IMG/VR virus record: IMGVR_UViG_3300012936_005227
Span: 1-40,249 of that record
Strand: one strand, 5' to 3'
DNA: 40,249 nt
DNA from: a virus
Shown here: in pieces, positions 31,801 to 38,872 of the stretch
Layout of the letters: the number at the start of each line of letters is the position of its first letter
How positions within the stretch are numbered: position 1 is the first letter of the stretch
Notes under the pieces: generated by a model
What the model saw: only the letters and a program-made list of their open reading frames with translations
Databases searched by the model: none
What the model was told of the DNA's origin: nothing
Position numbers and translations under genes: made by a program

Positions 31801-32567
31801 GCAGTGGCGACTTCTCGCTCAATGTAGGAAAAGATTTTTATTTCAACAACAAGTTCAAACTGAAAACGTCTTTAGGACACATGAGTGAACAGGACACATG
31901 GTTGGGCAATGAATCCGATGGGGTATTGGCAGTGGGAGACAACAATGGGACGACATCAGCAAGTATTGGCGTTGCATATCAATTGGGCAACAATGTTTTG
32001 AGCCTCGATTACTCTAAAGGTAAAACAAATGTCAATACAGTGGACAACAGTCTTATTAAATCATTCTCAGACATAGAAACAGAATCTTACAGGTTGGCGT
32101 ATGAAATACACAAAGATACGCACACAACTTTCGGTTGGTCGTTCTCACTTCCAAGTCATATAACATCGGGTTCGATGGATTTGGAAGTAGCCGAAAGTGT
32201 TAATCTAGACGGAACGATTAATTACACCGATATCAACAGTGACCTCACACAAAGTACAAAAGAGAAGAACATCGGTTTCTACTATAGCCACAAGCCAGAG
32301 CATACATTTGACACAGGCATTAATTTCACGGCAGAGTACAGAATGGACAAATCAGGTGTTGCTAATAACGACGGTGTAGAAGTAGGAATGAATATTGTTA
32401 AAAAGTTCGCAGGCAGTTGTAAGTTTTTATGGATGAAAAATCCTAAATGTTTTGACAAAGACGGCAACATGAAATCTAACTTGTTTAGCAATGGCACAGA
32501 CAACGCAACAAAACACGGATTGGTGTACGATTTAGAAACAGATAAATTTGTACCAATAAAGAAATAA
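28869..32567 (+). CDS. Lipoprotein subtilisin-like (S8) protease with Thr-rich stalk and probable C-terminal beta-barrel
   Basis: 1232 residues from the ATG at 28869, the only start giving a signal: KNTVLAGLAGLSLTACGGGG, with lipobox LTAC and a Gly run. Residues about 30-210 are helical. About 215-460 is a Thr/Ser/Asp/Glu low-complexity stalk with unit DL(D/E)PT(I/V)TTETE. The S8 catalytic domain follows with an intact triad: GVIDTWQD (Asp518), GHGTFVASIIAG (His552) and SGSGTSYAAPHVTGA (Ser810), plus NSAGNYG (oxyanion Asn). The last 300 residues alternate aromatic/polar strands (YSHKPEHTFDTGINF, FTAEYRMDKSGV) like an autotransporter translocator. It resembles bacterial surface autotransporter proteases and was probably acquired from a host. 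Expressed from a sigma70-like promoter. Confidence 0.8.
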   Translation: MKIKSKLKNTVLAGLAGLSLTACGGGGGGGAVGTVGDFIENDLTNLSGSATLVSSYSTLLSDFQSVISSGDISAIQGVITGPDATDIAQANTLLTQLETAQALWNQTEDLINNQSDSEKYTIYNSESFKEAHAAMLYLQNHVKPVIQKVANGNTITLADYNLVSKQSKANEIIEQEKNSTSSAYADTKKIKSTEVVNNDTSESTDATGSSTISYTDWTTIYAGGGDETRTKTTTTTNIRTTVTTRCTFTRTTFLNNSTSDGAQTCTVINTTTADLDPTITTETETRTGDNPVTETVDLEPTVTTETESSANYTETTYTDADSTTTETDEGSATTNTANRDVTTTTDHGDNTSTVTIIRYVDTTVTTPITTKVYRTRHYTDVVKKDTRTITTTTPRQQLTYKDGTTEIVNGSATVVTGDWSTTQVSESTRSENILQSETTSNQVVTTSDSGTQISTQLVSNAYTDDDINLGTVTANMSSTVSDHQTAEYNSNHGLGMINAADAYARGWTGEGAVLGVIDTWQDTDHEKLDGKYLFYKDYDMYNNTVNEGAQGHGTFVASIIAGKRDGDTLNSDGRLTTGDYTTSNTYVNGNPVTQYTLSKNNDMHGVAFNSQLVGANVDRYSSGGISKSSAQKALHDFAKLKSPTSDGGQEMNIVAVNMSFNTPSLFYDSNGSTVTQLSDGTYNASEIINKIQGNGYGDGLYWKIATDNDIILVNSAGNYGFAHAGDPGIWAVETDSNGNLVLGGKMVIVGNWDGTSVSGNKAGHVCLDINTANNTCNDTHRLSDFYILAPGTNITSAISNDRYTSGSGTSYAAPHVTGAFGVLNQMWPYMSGDKLVKLVMNTADKNLSGYDVNIHGQGLLDLDEATKPQGAIGLATSGRVDHPTVSLNNTYYSTGTSLPSSLYNLKIMVLDDYDRNYYIDLGSSFVVQDKRKFSDVQMLVENRNTFLPHQQMYGSFAQGGQYDLAKNYNFGFYTGENGSGDFSLNVGKDFYFNNKFKLKTSLGHMSEQDTWLGNESDGVLAVGDNNGTTSASIGVAYQLGNNVLSLDYSKGKTNVNTVDNSLIKSFSDIETESYRLAYEIHKDTHTTFGWSFSLPSHITSGSMDLEVAESVNLDGTINYTDINSDLTQSTKEKNIGFYYSHKPEHTFDTGINFTAEYRMDKSGVANNDGVEVGMNIVKKFAGSCKFLWMKNPKCFDKDGNMKSNLFSNGTDNATKHGLVYDLETDKFVPIKK
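29510..30240 (+). repeat. Thr-rich low-complexity coding repeats in the subtilase gene
   Basis: About 240 codons in which Thr, Ser, Asp and Glu dominate, with ACA/ACT/ACG-type codons recurring and imperfect repeats such as DLDPTITTETE and DLEPTVTTETE. Probably an extended surface stalk; such DNA is prone to slippage and length variation. Confidence 0.6.
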
Positions 32568-32911
32568 TGCAAAAAGATATATTCAAAGAAGATTACTTTG
32601 GCACTCTAATGTGCATATTAGTAGACGAGTCACGCAAGTTATTGCCTGAATTTATGCCAACCAAAGAACTACACAAGGTACAGAACGATATGTGCAAGGC
32701 TGGAGATTGGTTGCCAAACGTAGATCCTGGAACAATTATATGGACCGTCCCTCAGGATTTCATACAAAAATTACAAAATGATGTATTGCCGGAGTACAGA
32801 AGATTGGCGGCAAATTTGATTGATAAGTTTATAAGTGAATTTGAAGTACAGGGAGGAAACAGAAGAGAAATCACAGAACATTTTGAAAGGATGTACAAAT
32901 GGAAACAATAG
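32567..32911 (+). CDS. Conserved hypothetical phage protein (114 aa)
   Basis: Start overlaps the subtilase stop by one base (TAATG). Helical and mostly soluble: MQKDIFKEDYFGTLMCILVD, then DPGTIIWTVPQDFIQKLQND, ending in a basic helix (HFERMYKWKQ). No motif recognised. It overlaps the next gene by 13 bases. Confidence 0.5.
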   Translation: MQKDIFKEDYFGTLMCILVDESRKLLPEFMPTKELHKVQNDMCKAGDWLPNVDPGTIIWTVPQDFIQKLQNDVLPEYRRLAANLIDKFISEFEVQGGNRREITEHFERMYKWKQ

Positions 32912-33093
32912 TTTTGACATGCACAAACAACGATAGAACCAAAGAAGCAGAAGTTCTAGAACGCACTGACAAGTATATGAAGGTACAGGTACCAGGAACT
33001 CAATTATTCATCGAGATGTTCAGGGACGATGTAAATATCCCATACACTGGACATACAGCAGGATTGGAGTTTGAATGGGAACCGAAAAGTTAA
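32899..33093 (+). CDS. Small hypothetical protein (64 aa)
   Basis: METIVLTCTNNDRTKEAEVL, then KYMKVQVPGTQLFIEMFRDD, ending GLEFEWEPKS. A compact all-beta barrel-like protein by pattern. It overlaps both neighbours (13 and 19 bases), which supports a real coupled gene. Function unknown. Confidence 0.5.
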   Translation: METIVLTCTNNDRTKEAEVLERTDKYMKVQVPGTQLFIEMFRDDVNIPYTGHTAGLEFEWEPKS

Positions 33094-33557
33094 AATTTAA
33101 AATAGAACTTTATGGAACGATGTGGGATAAGCCTCCCCATGTAAGCATCAGTATTGACGGCCACCAACACTTCGACGGAGATATTTTAGGCACAAAAGAT
33201 AAGCCAAATATAATATCATTTGTTCATGAATGTGACGAAGACAAAGAATACAATCTAGATATCGCTAGGACAGGCAAAACAAAAAATCAGACAGTGGTTA
33301 ACGAAAAAGGAGACATACTGAATGATCAATTACTGCACATCAAGAGCATAGAAATAGATGAAATTAATATAGGATCTCTGGTTTACGATGGCGTATACAC
33401 ACCAGAATATCCAGAACCATGGGCAACTCAACAAGCAGAGGCAGGACATAAACTGGAACAATCATTCACCAATGCAACTGACATGGGTCACAATGGACAC
33501 TGGAATTTTAAATTCAAATGCCCTTTTTACCTGTGGCTGTTAGAGAATCTTTACTAA
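33075..33557 (+). CDS. Carbohydrate-binding-module-like conserved phage protein (160 aa)
   Basis: The N-terminal half has the jelly-roll pattern of Ca-dependent carbohydrate-binding modules: KIELYGTMWDKPPHVSISID, DGDI, EYNLDIARTGKTKNQTV and IKSIEIDEINIGSLVYDGVY. The C-terminal half is strongly patterned (YTPEYPEPWATQQ, GHNGHWNFKFKCPFYLWLLE) and recurs in marine T4-like phages. A glycan-binding virion role is plausible. It overlaps the gene before by 19 bases, and its stop touches the late promoter that follows. Confidence 0.55.
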   Translation: MGTEKLKFKIELYGTMWDKPPHVSISIDGHQHFDGDILGTKDKPNIISFVHECDEDKEYNLDIARTGKTKNQTVVNEKGDILNDQLLHIKSIEIDEINIGSLVYDGVYTPEYPEPWATQQAEAGHKLEQSFTNATDMGHNGHWNFKFKCPFYLWLLENLY

Positions 33558-33563
33558 TAAATA
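33556..33563 (+). promoter_or_regulatory. T4-type late promoter (AATAAATA)
   Basis: Starts within the stop codon of the gene before, ends seven bases before the ATG at 33571; predicted leader about 2 nt. Confidence 0.65.
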
Positions 33564-33570
33564 TGCTTGT

Positions 33571-33927
33571 ATGAGAGCATCACAATTTATAAATGAAAAT
33601 ATAGACTCAGACGCAGTAAACGAACTAGATACGTTCATCATGAACAATGAAGATCTGTATCGTAGACGTTTTATGCCTATCATATCTAACATCAAAAGAA
33701 AAATAAAAAAGAACGTGTACGACCATGAGAAAGCACAAAAACTTTGGATGTATCTAGTAGATGATGCCGCAAAAGAATATGTCAAGGAATATGGATCTAC
33801 ACAGGATGACGTGTCAAACATGTTCCCAAAAGAAACTAGACAGCAGGTAGCAAGAGTCATATCAGACAGAGAATTAGAAAATATAAAGCAAGGCGAATAC
33901 GATGTACCTCAGGGAACTGTTTCTTAA
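33571..33927 (+). CDS. Conserved phage protein with a capsid-targeting-like N-terminus (118 aa)
   Basis: Begins MRASQFINEN, close to the T4 internal-protein targeting sequence MKTYQEFIAE including the I-x-E cleavage-type site (I7-N-E9). The rest is helical (DLYRRRFMPIISNIKRKIKK; KLWMYLVDDAAKEYVKEYG), basic and soluble. Late promoter directly at the start. It may be an internal head protein. It overlaps the next gene by 26 bases. Family otherwise unnamed. Confidence 0.55.
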   Translation: MRASQFINENIDSDAVNELDTFIMNNEDLYRRRFMPIISNIKRKIKKNVYDHEKAQKLWMYLVDDAAKEYVKEYGSTQDDVSNMFPKETRQQVARVISDRELENIKQGEYDVPQGTVS

Positions 33928-35074
33928 GGAGGACGATCGTTCAACAGCAGTCTTTGCCTTTGGCCGATTTAATCCACCAACTATAGGACATAAAAAATTA
34001 TTAGACAAACTTGAGTCTATGGCTCAGCAAGTGAATGGCAAAGCATTCCTATTCCTATCACACAAACAAAACAATAAAACAGATCCACTTACACACAAAG
34101 AGAAAACAGACTACTTAAAAATGTTTTATCCTAACCTGGCAATAGGTGACCCGGGTGTTAAGACAATAATCCAAGCACTACAAAAAATACAAGCAGAGGG
34201 CAGAACAAGGATAGTCATGATTGCAGGATCCGACAGGGTAGTAGAATTCCAAAAATTACTTAACCAATATAATGGTAAACCTGACAAAGCCGGTAATGAA
34301 CTATACAAGTTTGATTACATAGACGTTGTAAGTGCTGGTGAGAGAGATCCAGACCAAGAAGGGGCATCAGGTGCCTCGGCATCAAAAGCCAGAGAACTTG
34401 CAAACAAAGGACAAGAACACGAATTTTCTAAAATCATAATGGGCGGAAACACTGGTAAAAAGTTATATGACATAATACAAGACAGACTTGGTAAGCAGAT
34501 TGACGAGAACAACAAAAAGTTGTATAATGAAAACATGGAAGACGCAAAACCTATTGTATATCTTGACATGGACGGGGTATTGGCCGATTTCTTCGGTGGT
34601 GTTGAATATCTTTATGGTGTCGATCATTGGAAAGAACTAACCAACGATAAAACAAAAGATTTGAAAAAACAGGTAATTGACAGAATCACCGGGACAGACT
34701 TTTTTGCAGTGTTGCCTAAATTTTCAACCGCTGACGCTTTAATAGACATGGTGAAAAAATTCACAGGTGGAAAGTTCAGCATCAACACATCACCTTTAAG
34801 AGGGGATCATGAAAATTCAGCAAAATACAAAAAAGTATGGATCTCTAAAAACATTGAGCAACCAGATGAAATTATCGTAACAGGCCGTAAAGAATCATAT
34901 GCCAAAGACAAAGGTACAGGCACACCAAATATTCTTATTGACGACAGACCTATCAACATACAGAGGTGGCAGGACGCTGGCGGATATGGAATACTATATC
35001 AAGCAAATAGAGACTCATTAGACAAAGTTAAGAAAGGACTAGAAGGATATGCCAAAATACAGCGGAATCAATAG
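33902..35074 (+). CDS. Nucleotidyltransferase (cytidylyltransferase-like) fused to a HAD/5'-nucleotidase-like domain
   Basis: 390 residues. The start MYLRELFLKEDD resembles a capsid-targeting sequence with L8-K-E10. Residues about 15-200 are an adenylyl/cytidylyltransferase: FGRFNPPTIGHKKL (HxGH-type motif) and SGASASKAREL (the SxSxxR motif). Residues about 218-390 are a HAD phosphatase of 5'(3')-deoxyribonucleotidase type: VYLDMDGVLADFF (nucleophile D-x-D), NTSPLRGDHEN and ILIDDRPINI. It could join and split nucleotide or NAD-type metabolites. Cyanophages have similar 'cytidylyltransferase' genes. Overlaps the genes on both sides. Confidence 0.7.
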   Translation: MYLRELFLKEDDRSTAVFAFGRFNPPTIGHKKLLDKLESMAQQVNGKAFLFLSHKQNNKTDPLTHKEKTDYLKMFYPNLAIGDPGVKTIIQALQKIQAEGRTRIVMIAGSDRVVEFQKLLNQYNGKPDKAGNELYKFDYIDVVSAGERDPDQEGASGASASKARELANKGQEHEFSKIIMGGNTGKKLYDIIQDRLGKQIDENNKKLYNENMEDAKPIVYLDMDGVLADFFGGVEYLYGVDHWKELTNDKTKDLKKQVIDRITGTDFFAVLPKFSTADALIDMVKKFTGGKFSINTSPLRGDHENSAKYKKVWISKNIEQPDEIIVTGRKESYAKDKGTGTPNILIDDRPINIQRWQDAGGYGILYQANRDSLDKVKKGLEGYAKIQRNQ

Positions 35075-35228
35075 ACCATACGCGGCAGGTGAGATAGAAA
35101 AAACTCCACAAGAAAAGCAAAGAGAACTTGATGAGAAGATGAAAAAGTTTTTAGCCAAGGGTGGAAAAGTTGAAAAAGTTAAAGCACACAAACCCACTAA
35201 AGAACAATTAAGAAGTTGGACCATTTAG
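35049..35228 (+). CDS. Small basic hypothetical protein (59 aa)
   Basis: ATG at 35049 inside the end of the nucleotidyltransferase gene (26-base overlap). Sequence: MPKYSGINRPYAAGEIEKTP, then a Lys-rich helix with FLAKGGKVEKVKAHKP and the end LRSWTI. It ends directly before the ATG at 35229. The tight packing supports a gene. Function unknown; the basic helix could contact nucleic acid. Confidence 0.55.
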   Translation: MPKYSGINRPYAAGEIEKTPQEKQRELDEKMKKFLAKGGKVEKVKAHKPTKEQLRSWTI

Positions 35229-35438
35229 ATGGACGAACTGGAGAGAATCAAACAACTAGCAGGTGTGGATAAACTGCCTAAAGATGATTCCATGGGCGAA
35301 AACCTATCGTATATAGGAACTAAAAAAGCACAATATCAAAGAAAACACAACATAAAACCGGGTACAGACGAGTGGTTTAAATTATGGTTTGCAAAGCCTA
35401 AACTCACTGGTGAAAACCCAATGCCAAAGAACAAATAA
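35229..35438 (+). CDS. Conserved small phage protein (69 aa)
   Basis: Starts immediately after the preceding stop. MDELERIKQLAGVDKLPKDD is followed by NLSYIGTKKAQYQRKHNIKP, GTDEWFKLWFAKPKLTGENP and a basic end. The pattern 'GTDxWFxLWFAxPxLTGENPM' recurs in marine T4-like phages without assigned function. Its stop codon forms part of the late promoter of the SOD gene. Confidence 0.6.
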   Translation: MDELERIKQLAGVDKLPKDDSMGENLSYIGTKKAQYQRKHNIKPGTDEWFKLWFAKPKLTGENPMPKNK

Positions 35439-35441
35439 ATA
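35434..35441 (+). promoter_or_regulatory. T4-type late promoter (AATAAATA) for the SOD gene
   Basis: Contains the TAA stop of the gene before and ends seven bases before the ATG at 35449; predicted leader about 2 nt. Confidence 0.65.
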
Positions 35442-35448
35442 CTCGCAT

Positions 35449-36003
35449 ATGCGAGCCACAGAATTCACAGAAACAAGTTGTCCTAGAACACGTGCAAAAG
35501 AGTGTTCTTGTAGCAAGGTTAAAAGCATTACCGAAGCACAGGACACCACGATTGCCCAGTGTGTATTAGAGCATTCTGACTCTGTTAAGGGGTCAATCCT
35601 GCTTATACAGGCACCAGGAACTCCAACTCTTATAAAAGGCACCATCACAGGACTAGAGCCAGGAAAACACGGCTTTCACATACACGAGTTTGGTGACATG
35701 AGTGATGGATGTAAATCAATGGGTGCCCATTACAATCCAGACGATGTACAACATGGGGACCTAGATGAAGGACACGTTGGCGACCTAGGCAACATAGAGG
35801 CAGATGAAAATGGTAAAGCGAATTTTTCAATCAAAGCAAGTAGAGTAGATCTGATAGGTGAACGTTCTGTTGTTGGTCGTGGCATAGTTGTACACTCCGA
35901 TGAGGACGACCTAGGCAAAGGTGGCGACGAAGAAAGTCTAAAAACAGGAAACGCAGGTGATAGACTGGCATGTGGTGTAATTACATTGAGGTCAACGGAA
36001 TGA
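35449..36003 (+). CDS. sodC: Cu/Zn superoxide dismutase with unusual N-terminal extension
   Basis: 184 residues; the frame extends upstream but the late promoter fixes the start at 35449. The catalytic domain (about 34-180) is complete: HGFHIHEFGD (Cu His77, His79), GAHYNP (His94), HG (His102), HVGD (His109, Asp112), VVHSDEDDLG (Cu His149), TGNAGDRLACGV (Arg172), and a probable disulfide Cys88-Cys175. There is no signal peptide. Instead residues 1-29 are MRATEFTETS, a Cys-rich stretch (C11, C19, C21) and SITE just before Ala30, looking like a capsid-targeting start and an I-x-E prohead-protease site. It converts superoxide to peroxide; possibly packaged cargo. Confidence 0.8.
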   Translation: MRATEFTETSCPRTRAKECSCSKVKSITEAQDTTIAQCVLEHSDSVKGSILLIQAPGTPTLIKGTITGLEPGKHGFHIHEFGDMSDGCKSMGAHYNPDDVQHGDLDEGHVGDLGNIEADENGKANFSIKASRVDLIGERSVVGRGIVVHSDEDDLGKGGDEESLKTGNAGDRLACGVITLRSTE

Positions 36004-36941
36004 GATTTATAATTTTTAACGGAACATTAAAGCCTGACGCAGAATCAAACACTAGTAAAGTTGTAGGCATGTTGAAACTTGCTTTTGAAAAACTAGGACA
36101 GGAATGTAAAGTTGTAACACTGCGAGATCTAAATTACGAAAGAGCAACAAAAGATGTTAAAGATGAATTGGCTCCACACATTATAGATATATTCAAATGT
36201 GACGGAGTAATATTTGCCACTCCTATTTGGTGGGGAGGACATGGCAGTTATATACAGACCATGTTTGAAAGATTAGATCCAATTTATAGTTGGTCCAAAG
36301 ACAATAAGTATCAACCATTCTACAACAAAGTTTTCGGCACGCTGGTGTCTGGCGGAGGCGATGGCTTCCAAAACATACATGGCAACTGCTATAGTTTTGC
36401 CGCTAACCTGGGGTTCACAATACCACCAAACTGCAACATAGAATCCAAAGCACAGGGCATGGAAGAAATATTAAAAGATGACGACACTGTGGCACAGGTA
36501 AAGAACTGTGCTATCAACATGACTGTGTGGGCAAGGATCCTTAAAGAAGGCAATCCAAGCAAACAGGCAAGGCACAGCACAGTCGATGTCAGTGCAGTGG
36601 GTGGCGAAACTGACTACGCATTCAGTGACGATCTAAATGAAGGCAAAAGAATTCCACGTAAAAAAGGACAAAAAAGAAAAAGCAAAAAACACTCAGACCT
36701 TTACACGGATGAAGATCCAAAAGGCACTATCCACGGATTAGGATTCAAAGACGAGGCGGCGGCAAGATCAAGCGTTGCTAAAATTAGAAAGTCCGGAAGG
36801 TCACACGCACACAAGATACAGGCGGCAGTTGCCATGGAGCAGAGAGCGAGAGCGGCTGGCAAAACAGGACCAGCGGCTATATATAGGAAATTTATTAACT
36901 CCATGAAAAAGAAAACAAAAGCAAAAAACAAGAAAAAATGA
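36000..36941 (+). CDS. Flavodoxin-like/NADPH-FMN-reductase domain fused to a basic phage module
   Basis: 313 residues from the ATG at 36000, overlapping the SOD stop (ATGA). Residues 1-200 are a flavodoxin-like fold: RFIIFNGTLKPDAESNTSKV (phosphate loop), GVIFATPIWWGGHGSYIQTM (the 'TPxWWGG' FMN-binding loop) and VFGTLVSGGGDG. Residues about 230-313 are a Lys-rich module, SDLYTDEDPKGTIHGLGF, SHAHKIQAAVAMEQRARAAG and AAIYRKFI, which I recall as a free-standing protein in many marine phages. A redox enzyme tethered to a DNA- or capsid-binding tail is the suggested reading. Confidence 0.65.
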   Translation: MRFIIFNGTLKPDAESNTSKVVGMLKLAFEKLGQECKVVTLRDLNYERATKDVKDELAPHIIDIFKCDGVIFATPIWWGGHGSYIQTMFERLDPIYSWSKDNKYQPFYNKVFGTLVSGGGDGFQNIHGNCYSFAANLGFTIPPNCNIESKAQGMEEILKDDDTVAQVKNCAINMTVWARILKEGNPSKQARHSTVDVSAVGGETDYAFSDDLNEGKRIPRKKGQKRKSKKHSDLYTDEDPKGTIHGLGFKDEAAARSSVAKIRKSGRSHAHKIQAAVAMEQRARAAGKTGPAAIYRKFINSMKKKTKAKNKKK

Positions 36942-37165
36942 AGATCATAGAAGTATTGACGAAATACGTCCACTCAGACGTAGATAAAATCCTTAAAAAA
37001 TATCAAAGACAGGCAAAAGGGAGAGCAACCATGGGATATCACTCCAGCATGGCCTATCCATACAAAGTAGAAGGCTGGAGCAAAAAGTATAAAAAATCAA
37101 TCAATTGTTCAAACCCCAAAGGATTTTCACAGAAGGCGCATTGTGCAGGTAGGAAAAAGAAATGA
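36938..37165 (+). CDS. Small basic Cys-containing protein with capsid-targeting-like start (75 aa)
   Basis: MKIIEVLTKYVHSD is followed by a basic middle and the module SINCSNPKGFSQKAHCAGRK. This Cys-x12-Cys block recurs at the ends of unrelated phage and virus proteins and may be a small metal or nucleic-acid-binding element. It overlaps neighbours by four bases on each side (ATGA), so it belongs to the SOD transcript. Very high Lys/Arg content. Confidence 0.55.
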   Translation: MKIIEVLTKYVHSDVDKILKKYQRQAKGRATMGYHSSMAYPYKVEGWSKKYKKSINCSNPKGFSQKAHCAGRKKK

Positions 37166-38097
37166 AAATTAAAGAATTCATAATCATGCCACAAACAATT
37201 AAACCAATGGGTCTTATACATAAACCAGGCACAGGACCTAACAACAGATTTGATTTCAAAAATGTAGGAAACAACAGAGGTAACGAAACAAAAGAAGCAC
37301 CGCCCGGAACCTACTTTACAAAGACAGGTAACCTTGTCAAAGGCACGCTGACAAAAGCGGCAAAAGAAAGAGGTGCACGAGAAACAGATCCAAAAGACAA
37401 ACAAAGATCAAAAGTGCCACCGGTGACACAAACCAATGAAGAAGAACATGGAGTTGATCTAAAACTACCCACAGGTCAAAAAATGATCTTACAAGCGGAT
37501 GATGATGAACACACGAGGGGACTTGTTGTTCAAAGTAATAAAGATGGTAGTTACGACACATATTACTGGTATGAGAATCCGGAAGAGCCAATGGCTATCG
37601 AAGTGAAGATAGATGGTGAGACTGTATCTAAAGATGCAAAAAATGTTCGTTGGGAATATCATCCTGAACTTGAGGAAGCAAGAGGTTCATGTTGGCATGG
37701 ATATCAACAAAAAGGTTACAAGAAAAAAGGTAATAAGATGGTTCCGAATTGTGTCAAAGAGGAAGCCGCAGGTGTTGGTATAATTACAAAACAAAACACA
37801 ACAGCAGATGTAAAACCAGGTGAAACAACGAGACAGGCAAACAAACTTGGCCTCGGCCTCACTAAAAAAGGTGTCCCTGCCAAGTCAATGAGAGAACAAT
37901 GGGAAGAATTCAAAGAAAACTTTGCTGATGGAAAACGTAAAGGCAAAAGTCGACCAGGACGTGTGAAACGTGCAGGCGCAAGTTGTAAAGGCTCTGTTAC
38001 AAGTCTAAGAGCAAAGGCAAAAAAAGCATCAGGCGAACGTGCAAAGATGTACCACTGGTGTGCCAACATGAAGTCAGGACGTAAGAAGAAAAAATAA
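37162..38097 (+). CDS. Multi-module basic phage protein with capsid-targeting-like start (311 aa)
   Basis: Begins MKIKEFIIMPQ. A central acidic domain (about 95-170; GVDLKLPTGQKMILQADDD, DTYYWYENPEEP) is flanked by basic short modules: SCWHGYQQKGYKKKGNKMVP (then NCVKEE) near 177, and at the end a GKSRPGRVKRAGASCKGSVT block, then LRAKAKKASGERAKMYHWC and an Lys/Arg tail. I recall both basic modules as recurring in marine phage proteins. Charge pattern suggests DNA contact; no enzymatic motif. Confidence 0.6.
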   Translation: MKIKEFIIMPQTIKPMGLIHKPGTGPNNRFDFKNVGNNRGNETKEAPPGTYFTKTGNLVKGTLTKAAKERGARETDPKDKQRSKVPPVTQTNEEEHGVDLKLPTGQKMILQADDDEHTRGLVVQSNKDGSYDTYYWYENPEEPMAIEVKIDGETVSKDAKNVRWEYHPELEEARGSCWHGYQQKGYKKKGNKMVPNCVKEEAAGVGIITKQNTTADVKPGETTRQANKLGLGLTKKGVPAKSMREQWEEFKENFADGKRKGKSRPGRVKRAGASCKGSVTSLRAKAKKASGERAKMYHWCANMKSGRKKKK

Positions 38098-38107
38098 TTA
38101 CTTCTAT

Positions 38108-38872
38108 ATGAAGTACAAACTTGTTCTAGGAATCGAATATAAACCATATAAAAAACACGCTGATATTAACGTGCATTTGCATGACAGGTGCATAGATGTT
38201 TTCTCACTTACCGATAAACATCCAGCATTAAACTCCGTCCGAGACAAAATAGATGAAAAATGGTATCACCACTTCGACTGTTACAACAGACTGATGAGTC
38301 AAAATTATAGAATGGCATGGAATGATTTACCAAAACCAAGTCTATATAAAATATATGACCTAGAGGAAAAAGATCTAAAAGGCTCTCTTACATTAGAGGT
38401 TATGAATCCAGATAGCAATTACACAAACGGATTTATGAGCAAGAGTTCATTGATGAGGTTTCCAGTAATAGCATTGATTCCCGAATATCTTCTAGAAGAC
38501 GATTCCAAAAATTTAGTAAGGACAATGATAGATATCGATGACGGATTTGGCATATCTTTATGGCGTACAAAAAGGCCAGAAGTTGCGGAATTTTGGCGTT
38601 TGGGTTGGCCATGCGTGAACGTGTTTAATGTGAAACGTAATGACAACAAACACGAGGAAAGTGGGCCTAAAACATTTGACTGGTGGCTTGGCGGTAACTT
38701 TACAATAGACTTGCCAATCAAAACAAAGTTCAAAACAAAGTTTTTGTCATGCAATCCAAATCCAGACATAGGATTTCCATTTACCGGGACAGCAAAAGAT
38801 TTGCTTATTAGCACATACAAACCCTTGCTAAATACCTATAAGGATGAAAATAAACGAAGTAATAATACGTAG
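38108..38872 (+). CDS. Conserved hypothetical phage protein (254 aa)
   Basis: Soluble alpha/beta protein: MKYKLVLGIEYKPYKKHADI, DEKWYHHFDCYNRLMSQNYR, GFMSKSSLMRFPVIALIPEY, WRLGWPCVNVFNVKRND, CNPNPDIGFPFTGTAKDLL. No motif recognised, no signal. Its end overlaps the next gene and that gene's late promoter by 29 bases. Confidence 0.5.
   Translation: MKYKLVLGIEYKPYKKHADINVHLHDRCIDVFSLTDKHPALNSVRDKIDEKWYHHFDCYNRLMSQNYRMAWNDLPKPSLYKIYDLEEKDLKGSLTLEVMNPDSNYTNGFMSKSSLMRFPVIALIPEYLLEDDSKNLVRTMIDIDDGFGISLWRTKRPEVAEFWRLGWPCVNVFNVKRNDNKHEESGPKTFDWWLGGNFTIDLPIKTKFKTKFLSCNPNPDIGFPFTGTAKDLLISTYKPLLNTYKDENKRSNNT
38829..38834 (+). promoter_or_regulatory. Weak T4-type late promoter (cTAAATA)
   Basis: Six core bases TAAATA inside the end of the preceding gene, nine bases before the ATG at 38844, with ataagg close to the start. 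Confidence 0.4.

Noticed and set aside
35389-35448. Upstream in-frame start for the SOD gene
   Set aside because: It lies before the late promoter and inside the preceding gene; the extra residues have no family match.
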